Positions 1 through 7,660 of a DNA stretch of 36,168 nt are shown here, piece by piece. Source of the stretch: Acidimicrobiia bacterium (GTDB lineage: Bacteria > Actinomycetota > Acidimicrobiia > Acidimicrobiales > JANYDT01); contig JANYDT010000009.1 in assembly GCA_025359845.1 (NCBI GenBank), forward strand, positions 1-36,168, read 5' to 3'. The first letter of the stretch is position 1. Every line of letters starts with the position of its first letter. Position numbers and translations under genes: made by a program. Below the pieces are notes generated by a model that saw only the letters and a list, made by a program, of their open reading frames with translations, was not told where the DNA came from and did not search any database.

Positions 1-333
1 CCTTAGAACCAGCCGGGCATCGTGGGCCAAGTCGCTCGGCGGGGGAGGGTTCTGCGACCGGGATCGGCTGACGCCCGCCTGCACGTCACCGCCGGCACAG
101 AACCCCTCGCCCGCTCCGGAGAGCAGAATGGAGCCGACGGCCGGATCAGATTCGTAACGCCCGATCAGGTCGGGTACGGCGTCATACATCTCGGCGTGAA
201 GGGCGTTACGCCGCTCCGGCTGGTTGAGTTCGATGATGCCGACGCCACCGACGATCGAGGCGCGGACATAATCCGTGCCGGCATCGACGATCGTCCCGTT
301 ATCGAACGGGGGCGTGGGTGCGTTTGCGGTCAT
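1..333 (-). CDS. Enoyl-CoA hydratase/isomerase (crotonase) family, partial
   Basis: The first 111 codons of a crotonase-family gene that runs off the left edge of the window. The ATG at 333 has an AGGAG seven bases upstream. The translation shows the family's early strand-turn pattern (GIIELNQPERRNALHAEMY) near residues 32-50 and the first oxyanion-hole segment (GAGEGFCAGGDV) near residues 75-86. Members bind acyl-CoA thioesters and hydrate, isomerise or cleave them. The C-terminal half, with the second oxyanion-hole glycine and the catalytic acids, is outside the window, so the reaction cannot be assigned. It starts 31 bases after the stop of the APH-like gene on the same strand, so the two probably form one transcript. 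Confidence 0.85.
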   Translation of the reverse strand, partial: MTANAPTPPFDNGTIVDAGTDYVRASIVGGVGIIELNQPERRNALHAEMYDAVPDLIGRYESDPAVGSILLSGAGEGFCAGGDVQAGVSRSRSQNPPPPSDLAHDARLVLR

Positions 334-364
334 TTCACGTCTCCTGGTAGCGGAATCTGGCAAT

Positions 365-1756
365 TCAACGTAGTGGGGGCCACGTCCGGCGGCGCAGCGC
401 GCCCGACGCGTTGCGGGCCAAGAAGTCGTCGCGTTGCATCTGACGCCAGAGCCGCGCGACGTAGACGGAAACGTCGATAGCACCATGGCGCACGGCGCTC
501 ACCCAGTCCGCCCGGGCCGCAGACAACGACCCTGGGTCATGACCGAGGAGCTCGACCAACTCAGCGTATTCCTCCGCGGCCAGGCGGGCGCCGTCGGCGT
601 CGAGGGCCCGAGCGTGTCGGACGAGGCGAGCGGCGCCCTTCGCTCGGGCGACGGCCAACGGATCACCGGCTCGTTCCACGACCGTGCGCAACGTTTCGGC
701 GATGGCGTCGAGAGTGTCGGCGAGGGGCCCGTCGCCGGCACTTTCGTAGGTATGCGTCTCCAATGAGAAACCGGCGGCCTTGGCAAAGGCTTGGATCAGG
801 AGGCGGCGATGAAGAATGCCGTAAATCAACGAATTGGCGGCATCGCCACCGTGGCGGGCGACGTCAGCCAGCCGATGAGTGCCGATTCCGTTGGGTTGGC
901 CGGCGAGGCGCACTTCGGCCATCACGCGGTAGTACCAAACCCTTGCTTCGTCAATCGAAAAACCCGTCAGGTTCTCGTACTCCGCAAGGCGGTCGGGCAA
1001 ATGGGTAAAAGTATCTTGCACAGTGCGCAGCGAGAGCCAGGCAATGTCGTCCATCGGATCGCCAAAATGAGCCAGCTCCCAATCGACCACGGCGGTCACC
1101 CTCGCGTCGTGATACATGAAGTTGCCCGGACCGGTGTCGCCTTGCACAAGGACCGACCGTCCGTCGTAAGCGGGCACGTTGTCACGGAGCCAGTCCAGGC
1201 AAACTTCGAGAAAAGGATCGATCTGGCCGTCGGCGTTGGTCGCTCGCCGGCGGATGGTGGCCACCTCAATCAGCGCGTGTTCGGAGGGCGTCAGGACCGG
1301 ACCGAGCTCTGCGATGTGGAGCGTCTTTGGGTCGATGAGATGCAGGGCGGCGAGATTACGAATGAAGTCCTGGGCCACCGCCACCTGTTCGTCGGGATCG
1401 GCGATTCGGTAGAACCACGTTTCGCCTTGGACCCGCTCAGACAGTACGGCCTGGGCTTCGGGGTGGACGGCCAGAATGCGGGGGACGGTCACGCCCGTGC
1501 CGTAAAGCGCTCGGAAGATCTTGGCCTCAACCTGAAGGGGCCAGAAGATGGCAATGTCGGTAGCGGGGCGACGGTCGTAACGAAGGAACGTCTCTTGAGT
1601 GCGGGCGCCGGATTCGAGGTCGATGAACCAGGCTTCACGGTTGTTGCCCCCCGGCACCCGCCGGGAAGCGGTGACCGAGGATCTTGTCTCGCTCTCGATC
1701 CAGGCGATGATGTCGCTAGGCAGGCCCGTGGCCTCGGTTGGGGTGTCGACTGGCAA
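365..1756 (-). CDS. APH-like phosphotransferase family protein
   Basis: About 463 residues with the aminoglycoside phosphotransferase/ACAD10-type kinase fold. The catalytic loop is QGDTGPGN at residues 205-212 (Asp207 catalytic base, Asn212 metal ligand) and the DFG-equivalent is VVDWELAH with Asp225. The usual HGD is QGD here; from memory this variant occurs in a subgroup of the family. Such kinase-like proteins often sit with acyl-CoA catabolism genes in actinobacteria and may phosphorylate hydroxyacyl-CoAs; that substrate is inference. The last ~140 residues extend beyond the kinase core and contain helical alanine/arginine-rich segments. The frame stays open upstream, but upstream translation is a shadow of the divergent glycosyltransferase. 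I chose the TTG at 1756, four bases after AGGGAG; another TTG lies at 1786 without a ribosome site. Confidence 0.8.
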   Translation of the reverse strand: MPVDTPTEATGLPSDIIAWIESETRSSVTASRRVPGGNNREAWFIDLESGARTQETFLRYDRRPATDIAIFWPLQVEAKIFRALYGTGVTVPRILAVHPEAQAVLSERVQGETWFYRIADPDEQVAVAQDFIRNLAALHLIDPKTLHIAELGPVLTPSEHALIEVATIRRRATNADGQIDPFLEVCLDWLRDNVPAYDGRSVLVQGDTGPGNFMYHDARVTAVVDWELAHFGDPMDDIAWLSLRTVQDTFTHLPDRLAEYENLTGFSIDEARVWYYRVMAEVRLAGQPNGIGTHRLADVARHGGDAANSLIYGILHRRLLIQAFAKAAGFSLETHTYESAGDGPLADTLDAIAETLRTVVERAGDPLAVARAKGAARLVRHARALDADGARLAAEEYAELVELLGHDPGSLSAARADWVSAVRHGAIDVSVYVARLWRQMQRDDFLARNASGALRRRTWPPLR

Positions 1757-1801
1757 GGGGCTCCCTGGAAATATGGTGGATCCCAATTCTACTGTTAGGA
1801 A

Positions 1802-2509
1802 GTGCTGATCATCGAGATCGCAAACTTTTCCGTCGTGGCCTTGATTCCGTGCCGCAACGAAGCCGCCAGCATCGTCGCCGTAATCGAAGGACTTCGGGCT
1901 ATCGGCATCAATGAAATCGTCGTCGGCCTCGATCCGAAGAACACCGACGACACCGCAACGCTGGCCGAGCTGGCCGGGGCGACGGTGGTCAAAGCCGAGT
2001 CGAGTGGGTACGACGGACCCTGTCTCGCCTCCATCGATCACCTCCGGGCGATCGGATTCGCGGGGTGGGTATTGTTTCTCGACGCCGGCAACAAATACGT
2101 CATGGAGACCGTAGGAGCGTTGGTCGCCGGTTTCGACCCCACCGCCGACATCACCTTCGGTGTCCGCGACCGTCAGATGCGCTGGCATCAAAGGCTCGGC
2201 AACAACCTCTTTCATATTGTTTTGTATCTACGGTTTCGACACTGGGTCAACGATGTGAGTTCATTGCGCGTCGTGAAGATGTCAGTATTGGAGGAGTTGC
2301 AGCTTGAGGATCGACAATTCTCGCTGCCGTTTCAAACGATCGTGCACGCCCTCAAACTGCACAAAAAGATTCACTACACACCGATCCGTTGCACCCAGGA
2401 ACGAACCGGCACGTCGAAGGTATCAGGCGATGTACGAAACAGTCTGAAGGCGGCGCGCCAGATGGCCCTGAGCCTATTTCGGGCACCGAAGTTCGACCAG
2501 ATGGAGTAG
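1802..2509 (+). CDS. Family 2 glycosyltransferase (dolichol-phosphate-mannose synthase-like)
   Basis: 235 residues, about the size of a bare GT-A catalytic domain with no membrane anchor. PCRNEA at residues 16-21 is the nucleotide-sugar-binding start of GT2 enzymes. The metal-binding DxD site should be at FLDAGNKY, but the second Asp is Gly. Downstream are the acceptor-loop region (VNDVSSLRVV) and an RTGTSKVSG segment resembling the R-x-G-x-SK-x-SG of polyprenyl-phosphate glycosyltransferases. The likely role is transfer of a sugar from an NDP-sugar to a lipid carrier or cell-surface acceptor. The GTG at 1802 is the first start after an in-frame TAG. It diverges from the APH-like gene over only 45 bases. 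Confidence 0.78.
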   Translation: MLIIEIANFSVVALIPCRNEAASIVAVIEGLRAIGINEIVVGLDPKNTDDTATLAELAGATVVKAESSGYDGPCLASIDHLRAIGFAGWVLFLDAGNKYVMETVGALVAGFDPTADITFGVRDRQMRWHQRLGNNLFHIVLYLRFRHWVNDVSSLRVVKMSVLEELQLEDRQFSLPFQTIVHALKLHKKIHYTPIRCTQERTGTSKVSGDVRNSLKAARQMALSLFRAPKFDQME

Positions 2510-2511
2510 CC

Positions 2512-2546
2512 GGCCGCGGGCCCAGAGGTAGTCGGAGCCCGCCGCC
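2512..2546. terminator. Weak inverted repeat between convergent genes
   Basis: GGCCGCGGGC at 2512-2521 pairs, with one mismatch, with GCCCGCCGCC at 2537-2546 across a 15-base loop. It lies in the 44-base gap between the convergent glycosyltransferase and MaoC-like genes. No U-tract follows on either strand, so it is at best a weak terminator. Confidence 0.25.
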
Positions 2547-2553
2547 TCGCAAC

Positions 2554-3867
2554 TCAGGCTCTGCGCTTCTTCGCGCTTAGCTCGTTGTGACGGGCGAACA
2601 TTTCGGCCGCTTTGCGCTCCAAATCGGGGGGGACTGCCGGGAAACCGCCCAGGCCGCTTTCGCGTGAAGGCAGGCTGGCGGTGGCGGTACCGTAGGCGGT
2701 TTCGAGGTCGCGTTGGTTGACCATGTGCATCTCGAGTTCGACGAGATGGCGTCCGTTCTCGATCCGCTTACCCGCCACCTTTCCGGTGAGGAATTGGGTG
2801 TCGCCCTGGTAGTTGAACTTGCGGATCGAGTCTTCCAAACGCTCGATGCAGGCGTCGTCGCCGGCCCAGTCGGACACGTGGTGGTAGAACCAGGCTTGGC
2901 GCATGACGCCGTAGTCATAGGCCATCGGGTTACCAATCGCCTTTGCCCATTGCGAATCCCAATGCAGGCGCTGGGCCACGTCGTAAACGCCCTGCTCGTT
3001 CTTGACATAGAACGGGGCGATGCGCTTGCGGTTCTGGTAACCGAGCCGCGATGCCCGCAGTCCGTACGGCACGAAGCCATACCCACCGGCGTGGAAGGCA
3101 ATGATTTCGGTGACGGTCAACGGACCTTTGACCATGGGCTTCATCTCATCGCCAACGTTCACGTCCTCCCAGAAGCGCTTCTCGGCCCCGAGCGGCTTCT
3201 CCTGTTCGTAAACCGCATCGATGCGCTCGTAGTCGGCATCGGTGTAGTGCGTAGGTTCGATGTCCGCGTACTTGCCCTTGTCGCGCGAGGCATTGCGGGC
3301 CGTGAGCACACGAATGATGCGGTAGACGCCGACCACTTCGCCGCGCTGGTTGATGGCAACATCGCGGCGGATCTGGATGACCGAACGGCCGGCGAACTCC
3401 GACGACTTGGTTTCGAGGCTCTCTTCTCCATTGAAGGAGAACAAGCGATCGCCCGGTCGCAGCGGGCGGTACCAGTCCCATGTTCCGCCCGACACGAACA
3501 CGTGCACGCCGCGGAACAAGCTCTTGGTCTGCTTCTTGATCTCGTCGGAAATCGGATCACCCAGCATCGGCGTCTTGATATGACCAACCAGAGTTCCGTG
3601 CCCGATTTGCGACCCCCACCTCGTGGCGTCGCCGTAGTGTTCATCCGTATAGAGGGGATTGTCGTCGCCCACGCCCATCGCCCAGTTGCGAAGCGCATCG
3701 GGGGTTGCCACCGCATTCAGCTCCCGTTGCTTCGAAGCGGTATCGATGCCCAAGAGCAGTTCGGCCCGCTTGATGTCTGCGTCGGTGAGGTCGTGTTGTA
3801 TGGCCTTCTGGAATTCCTTTTCGAGTTCGGCGTCAACTTGGAAGGCTTTATGGGTCTCGGTGGCCAT
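2554..3867 (-). CDS. Double hot-dog MaoC-like acyl dehydratase
   Basis: 437 residues. The N-terminal hot-dog domain carries the hydratase-2-like signature GDDNPLYTDEHYG...RWGSQIGHGTL around residues 60-90, with the Asp and His expected for catalysis. A second hot-dog-like half starts near residue 215 (FWEDVNVGDEMKPMVKGPLTVTEI). This architecture belongs to MaoC/FAS1-type dehydratases that reversibly hydrate trans-2-enoyl-CoAs. I chose the ATG at 3867 because AAAGGAG lies nine bases upstream and the protein begins MATETHKAF; the longer open frame upstream lacks a ribosome site. It follows the acyl-CoA synthetase by 71 bases on the same strand, so activation of a carboxylic acid followed by enoyl-CoA hydration in one pathway is the likely context. 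Confidence 0.85.
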   Translation of the reverse strand: MATETHKAFQVDAELEKEFQKAIQHDLTDADIKRAELLLGIDTASKQRELNAVATPDALRNWAMGVGDDNPLYTDEHYGDATRWGSQIGHGTLVGHIKTPMLGDPISDEIKKQTKSLFRGVHVFVSGGTWDWYRPLRPGDRLFSFNGEESLETKSSEFAGRSVIQIRRDVAINQRGEVVGVYRIIRVLTARNASRDKGKYADIEPTHYTDADYERIDAVYEQEKPLGAEKRFWEDVNVGDEMKPMVKGPLTVTEIIAFHAGGYGFVPYGLRASRLGYQNRKRIAPFYVKNEQGVYDVAQRLHWDSQWAKAIGNPMAYDYGVMRQAWFYHHVSDWAGDDACIERLEDSIRKFNYQGDTQFLTGKVAGKRIENGRHLVELEMHMVNQRDLETAYGTATASLPSRESGLGGFPAVPPDLERKAAEMFARHNELSAKKRRA

Positions 3868-3938
3868 GGCTGGCGCTCCTTTGGGTGAGGTGATGGTTGG
3901 AGGGCGCCGCTGAACATCCTTGTTCCGGCGTGCGCTTC

Positions 3939-5489
3939 TCAGGCGGAATTCGTCATTGTCGCGTACTCGTCGCGTAGCTGGCGTTTGTACAACTTGCCGG
4001 CTTCTGTGCGAGGCAGTTGCAGCCGGAAGTCGACCGAGCGAGGACACTTGTAGCTGGCCAGCTTGGTCTTGCAGAAAGCGATGAGTTCGGCGGCCAGCGC
4101 GTCACCGGCCTCGACCCCGGGCGCGGCCAAGACGATGGCTTTGACCGATTCGCCCCAGTCGGCGTCAGGTATACCGATCACGGCGACGTCGGCCACGGCC
4201 GGATGACCGGTCAGGACGGCTTCGATTTCCATGGGATACACGTTGGTTCCGCCCGTGATGATCATGTCTTTGGCTCGATCGGAAATGAAGAGATAGCCAT
4301 CGGCGTCTAGGTGTCCGATATCGCCAATGGTGAATCGATTGCCGTTATGAGCCTTCTCCGTCTCGGCTGAGTCGTTGTGATAGGCGAACCCGACGCCGTT
4401 TTCGATGTAGATGTTGCCGACTTTTCCGGCCTCGAGTTCGTGCCCGTCGTCATCGAGGATTGACACTCGCACGCCCCGGATCGCTCGTCCTACCGTGCCC
4501 GGCTTCTCCAGCCAACGGTGGGGTTTCGCGATGGTGGCCGGACCCTCCATGCCGCCGTAGGTCTCCCACACGACCGGTCCCCACCAGTCCATCATTTTTT
4601 GCTTCACCTCGCGCGGGCACGGCGCCGCCGAATGGACGACGGAGTGGAGCGACGAAACGTCGTACTTGGTCCGAATTTCGGGGGCAAGACGAAGGAGGCG
4701 ACTGAACTGGGTGGGCACCATGTAGGCCGACCGAACCTTGTGGCGCTCGATGAGGCGCAGTGATTCTTCGGCGTCGAAGCGTTCCATGATCACCAGCGCG
4801 TGACCGACATGCAAGGCCCCGATGAAGTAGGCGTGGGAGCCCCCGTGAAACATGCCCGTCGAGATGAGCATCGGCCCATCAAAGGGGCGAAAGTCGAAAG
4901 CGCGGCCGAAGAGGGCGCCTTCGTTGGCCGCCTCTTCGGGGCTGCCCTTGGGGAGCGCGCGCCGAATACCCTTCGGCTTACCGGTGGTACCTGACGTGTA
5001 GACGAACAGTCCGCCCGGGATGCGCTCCTCAGGAATGGAAGTCGGGTATTGGCTCCGGATCGTGGCGAGTTCGGCGATGCCTTCAATCGGACCGACCGAA
5101 AAGATCGTGAGTTCGAGGCCGGTGGCGTCGAGTTCGGCCAGGGCGTTCGCGAAGGCGGCACCGATGACGAGCACACGCGTGCCCGAGTGCTCGATGATGG
5201 CGGCCAGTTCGATGGCGGTGAGGTGATTGTTGAGGGGAAGGAACAGCAGCCCGGATTCTTGACATGCGAGAGAAACTTCGACCATCGTCAGGCCGTTGGG
5301 CAGCAACGCAGCTACGGGGTCGCCGGCCTTGGCTCCGCTGGCCCGAAACAGGTGGACCAGCTGATGGGCGCCGTCGGCCAACTCCGAATAGGTGCGCGGA
5401 CCTTCGGGGGAGGCGACCACGGCGGGACTTTGCGGATGGTCTTCGGCGATCCACCAGAAGCCGAGTCTCTGGTTCCAGGCGTCGCTCAC
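3939..5489 (-). CDS. Acyl-CoA synthetase (AMP-forming, FadD-like)
   Basis: 516 residues, normal for the ANL superfamily. Motifs in order: P-loop-like YTSGTTGKPKG near residue 165, YGGMEG (A5) near residue 310, GDIGHLDADGYLFISDRAKDMI (A7/A8 hinge), GGTNVYPMEIE, and the C-terminal LPRTEAGKLYKRQLR with the adenylation lysine. It activates a carboxylic acid to acyl-AMP and then acyl-CoA in the cytoplasm; the substrate cannot be read from sequence. The start is GTG at 5489 with GGGAAG nine bases upstream. A FadR/FCD-type GntR gene ends 88 bases upstream on the same strand and a MaoC-like dehydratase follows, so this is probably a regulated fatty- or sterol-acid catabolic unit. Confidence 0.9.
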   Translation of the reverse strand: MSDAWNQRLGFWWIAEDHPQSPAVVASPEGPRTYSELADGAHQLVHLFRASGAKAGDPVAALLPNGLTMVEVSLACQESGLLFLPLNNHLTAIELAAIIEHSGTRVLVIGAAFANALAELDATGLELTIFSVGPIEGIAELATIRSQYPTSIPEERIPGGLFVYTSGTTGKPKGIRRALPKGSPEEAANEGALFGRAFDFRPFDGPMLISTGMFHGGSHAYFIGALHVGHALVIMERFDAEESLRLIERHKVRSAYMVPTQFSRLLRLAPEIRTKYDVSSLHSVVHSAAPCPREVKQKMMDWWGPVVWETYGGMEGPATIAKPHRWLEKPGTVGRAIRGVRVSILDDDGHELEAGKVGNIYIENGVGFAYHNDSAETEKAHNGNRFTIGDIGHLDADGYLFISDRAKDMIITGGTNVYPMEIEAVLTGHPAVADVAVIGIPDADWGESVKAIVLAAPGVEAGDALAAELIAFCKTKLASYKCPRSVDFRLQLPRTEAGKLYKRQLRDEYATMTNSA

Positions 5490-5527
5490 GTAGTTGTTCT
5501 TCCCGTTGTCATGTCGATTCTCAGTAA

Positions 5528-5556
5528 ATCTTAACCTACATTGGGAATGAACTCAA
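5528..5556 (-). promoter_or_regulatory. Candidate sigma-70 type promoter for the acyl-CoA synthetase
   Basis: On the minus strand, TTGAGT (5556-5551) and TAAGAT (5533-5528) are separated by exactly 17 bases in the AT-rich gap between the GntR gene and the synthetase. Transcription would start near 5521, about 30 bases before the GTG. The hexamers match consensus only partly; no clear FadR/FCD palindrome was found nearby. Confidence 0.4.
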
Positions 5557-5577
5557 TTTGGCACGATTGACGCCCAC

Positions 5578-6327
5578 TCAGCCCCCGTCGCTGTACATGT
5601 CGAGCAAGCGGGTGCCGTCTTGGTCAGAAATGGTGAAGGCCATTTGTTTGCGCCAGTGTTCCTGGGCCGCTTTGGCGTCGCGGGCCACGATGAGGTCGAT
5701 AAGTTTGCGATACGAGCGAACGGCGCGGCGCATTTTGGGCTGGTCGGATAGGAGCGTCGAGCGGTAGTAGTACCCCTGCACCAGTTCCTGAAGGAGCAAT
5801 GACAGGGTGGCCAACGTGTTGTTCGCCGATGTTTCGAGGATGGTCTCGTGAAATCGGGCCGCGGCGGTGCCAAACGCTTCCCTGTTGTTGGCCTCGGCCG
5901 CGTCGGATGCTCGCTCGACGGCGGCGCGTAGAGACTCGATGTCTCGGGCGGTATGCGTCAGGGCGAGATGGGCGACGACGGTCGGCTCGATGAATTGCCG
6001 GGCCAGATCAAAATCCGCGAGTGTCGTCTTCTGCAGTTGCAGGGCCATTGCCAGGCCTTGAGCCAGGGGCGCCACGCTGGGTTGGGTTACCACCGGACCA
6101 CCGCCGCGACCGCGTCGGATCTCGATCAAGCCTTGAGACTCGAGAACCCGCAATGCCTCCCGGAGCGTCGTGCGGGCGATGCCGAAGGTCGCCGTGAGAT
6201 CTTCTTCGGGCGGCAGGCGGTCGCCGATGGCGAGCTTGCCGCTGACGATCTGTCGGCGGAGGCGCTCGGCCACAATTTCATAAGTTTTGGGTACCCGGAT
6301 GGACTGGTCTTCGTCGAATGTGGTCAC
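5578..6327 (-). CDS. GntR-family transcriptional regulator, FadR/FCD subfamily
   Basis: 249 residues. The N-terminal winged helix spans about residues 14-80, with the GntR signature LPPEEDLTATFGIARTTLREALRVLESQGLIEIRRGRGG. The C-terminal all-helical FCD ligand domain follows (residues ~95-235), with acidic and histidine positions such as FHETILETSANNTL and AAQEHW that usually bind a metal and acyl-CoA or carboxylate effectors. The GTG start at 6327 has AAGGAT seven bases upstream. It probably represses the downstream synthetase-MaoC genes until a CoA-ester or acid is present; this comes from position and family, not from a recognised operator. Confidence 0.88.
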   Translation of the reverse strand: MTTFDEDQSIRVPKTYEIVAERLRRQIVSGKLAIGDRLPPEEDLTATFGIARTTLREALRVLESQGLIEIRRGRGGGPVVTQPSVAPLAQGLAMALQLQKTTLADFDLARQFIEPTVVAHLALTHTARDIESLRAAVERASDAAEANNREAFGTAAARFHETILETSANNTLATLSLLLQELVQGYYYRSTLLSDQPKMRRAVRSYRKLIDLIVARDAKAAQEHWRKQMAFTISDQDGTRLLDMYSDGG

Positions 6328-6435
6328 TTCGGTTATCCTTCGGGCTACGAGGTTCAGTGCGCGCGACGACCAGCATACGAGACCGCCGCCGGAATAACTG
6401 TTCTTTCACCTCATTACGCCCTTTCCGGGTGTCCC

Positions 6436-6852
6436 GTGCCTGAGGTGTGGTGCTTCGACCTTGACGGCTGCCTGGTCGACTCGATGGCCGGAACGCATCT
6501 CCGGCCGTTCGCTCGAGAGCTTCTGACCGAGCTGATCGCCCGAGATGTCGAGGTTCGCATCTGGTCGGCGGGCGGCGCGGAGTATTCGGAACGGGTTGCG
6601 GCGCGTGTGGGAATCGGTGATCTGATCAGCTCGTACCATTTCAAGGAACGCGGCGCTGACGGCAAGTGGGGCCTGCCACCGTTGCCCTCGGGGGCCGGCG
6701 TCGTGTGTGTCGATGACCAACCGGAAGGCGTTCCCGACCACGTTCGGACGATTCGAGTGTTTCCTTACCTCGGTCCTCGACCTCATGATCAGGCCCTAGC
6801 GAAGGTCCTCGCCCAACTCGACCCGAAGAGGCACGACCAACACAGGCCGTAA
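6436..6852 (+). CDS. Small HAD-superfamily hydrolase
   Basis: About 138 residues with all four HAD motifs. CFDLDGCLVDS at the N-terminus contains the nucleophile Asp and the +2 Asp, WSAGG is motif II, the Lys in YHFKERG is a motif III candidate, and VCVDDQPEG carries the acidic pair of motif IV. There is no cap insertion, so it is a compact phosphatase-like enzyme; the substrate is unknown. The GTG at 6436 is chosen because the HAD nucleophile then lies near residue 8; a second GTG lies at 6445 and neither has a clear ribosome site. It diverges from the GntR gene and ends 11 bases before a crotonase gene, with which it is probably co-transcribed. Confidence 0.72.
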   Translation: MPEVWCFDLDGCLVDSMAGTHLRPFARELLTELIARDVEVRIWSAGGAEYSERVAARVGIGDLISSYHFKERGADGKWGLPPLPSGAGVVCVDDQPEGVPDHVRTIRVFPYLGPRPHDQALAKVLAQLDPKRHDQHRP

Positions 6853-6863
6853 GGTCTCGGTCC

Positions 6864-7646
6864 ATGACCAACGCGTATGAGACCATCGAGTTCGACGTAA
6901 ACGAGCACGTCGCAACCATCACCCTCAACCGGCCCGATCGACTCAACTCTTTCACCGAGACGATGGCCAAGGAGATGAAGGAAGTGTGGGGATTTGTGCG
7001 CGATACCGACGACGTCCATGTCGCCGTGCTGCAGGCCAATGGAGACCGGGCGTTCTGCACTGGGATCGATATCAAAGAGGGTCGCTGGTGGGCGGATCAG
7101 AACGTCTGGAACCAAGTCGATCCGGGCGAAAGCCTCGGTCCCCGCCACAACAAGGTCTGGAAGCCGGTCGTTGCCGCCATTCACGGCATGTGCGCGGGCG
7201 GGGGTCAGTACTTCATAAACGAGTGCGACATCGTGATCTGCTCGACCGACGCGGTGTTCTTCGATCCGCACGCCAATGGGGGCATCGTGTCAGCTCTCGA
7301 ACCCATCGGCATGCTGCATCGCGGGGTTCCGTTGGGCGAAGTGCTGCGGTGGGCCCTGATGGGCACCGAAGAACGCATCACCGCCAGCACGGCCCTGCGG
7401 ATCGGCCTCGTGAGCGAAGTCGTGGAGCGCGCCGACCTTCGCTCTCGGGCCCGCAACATCGCCGATCAGATCGCGGCGCGCAACCCGATCGGCATCCAAG
7501 GCACTATTCGAGCCATCTGGGAGTCGTTGGACATGACGCCGTCGATGGGCCTGCAGAACGGATTGGCGTACACCCACATCGGCAACAAGCCGTCCGATGA
7601 TCGCAAGGGCGAGCCCCGCCGCAACGACCCCCCCGTGTTCCGGTAA
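6864..7646 (+). CDS. Enoyl-CoA hydratase/isomerase (crotonase) family protein
   Basis: 260 residues, the normal crotonase length. The CoA-binding and oxyanion-hole segments are clear: ATITLNRPDRLNSF near residue 20, RAFCTGIDIKE near residue 70, and HGMCAGGGQYF near residue 108. The segment that usually holds the hydratase glutamates reads DPHANGGIVSALEPIGM, without the common PEI/L-G pattern, so it may be an isomerase, hydrolase or other crotonase rather than a classical hydratase. It starts with ATG at 6864 after a weak AAGGT. It is distinct from the partial crotonase at the left window edge. It converges on the lipocalin-like gene with a 14-base gap. Confidence 0.88.
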   Translation: MTNAYETIEFDVNEHVATITLNRPDRLNSFTETMAKEMKEVWGFVRDTDDVHVAVLQANGDRAFCTGIDIKEGRWWADQNVWNQVDPGESLGPRHNKVWKPVVAAIHGMCAGGGQYFINECDIVICSTDAVFFDPHANGGIVSALEPIGMLHRGVPLGEVLRWALMGTEERITASTALRIGLVSEVVERADLRSRARNIADQIAARNPIGIQGTIRAIWESLDMTPSMGLQNGLAYTHIGNKPSDDRKGEPRRNDPPVFR

Positions 7647-7660
7647 ACGCGAGCTTCGAA

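Noticed and set aside
1757-2215. N-terminal extension of the APH-like protein over the glycosyltransferase
   Set aside because: The extension is antisense to the clear GT2 coding region and has no kinase-like sequence.
3868-4047. N-terminal extension of the MaoC-like protein
   Set aside because: Arg-rich and without a ribosome site; ATG 3867 has a good one. Part of it would overlap the synthetase gene.
6328-6435. GntR/FCD operator between the GntR and HAD genes
   Set aside because: No convincing TGGT-N-ACCA-type palindrome could be found; a TATGCT near 6375 lacks a well-spaced -35.
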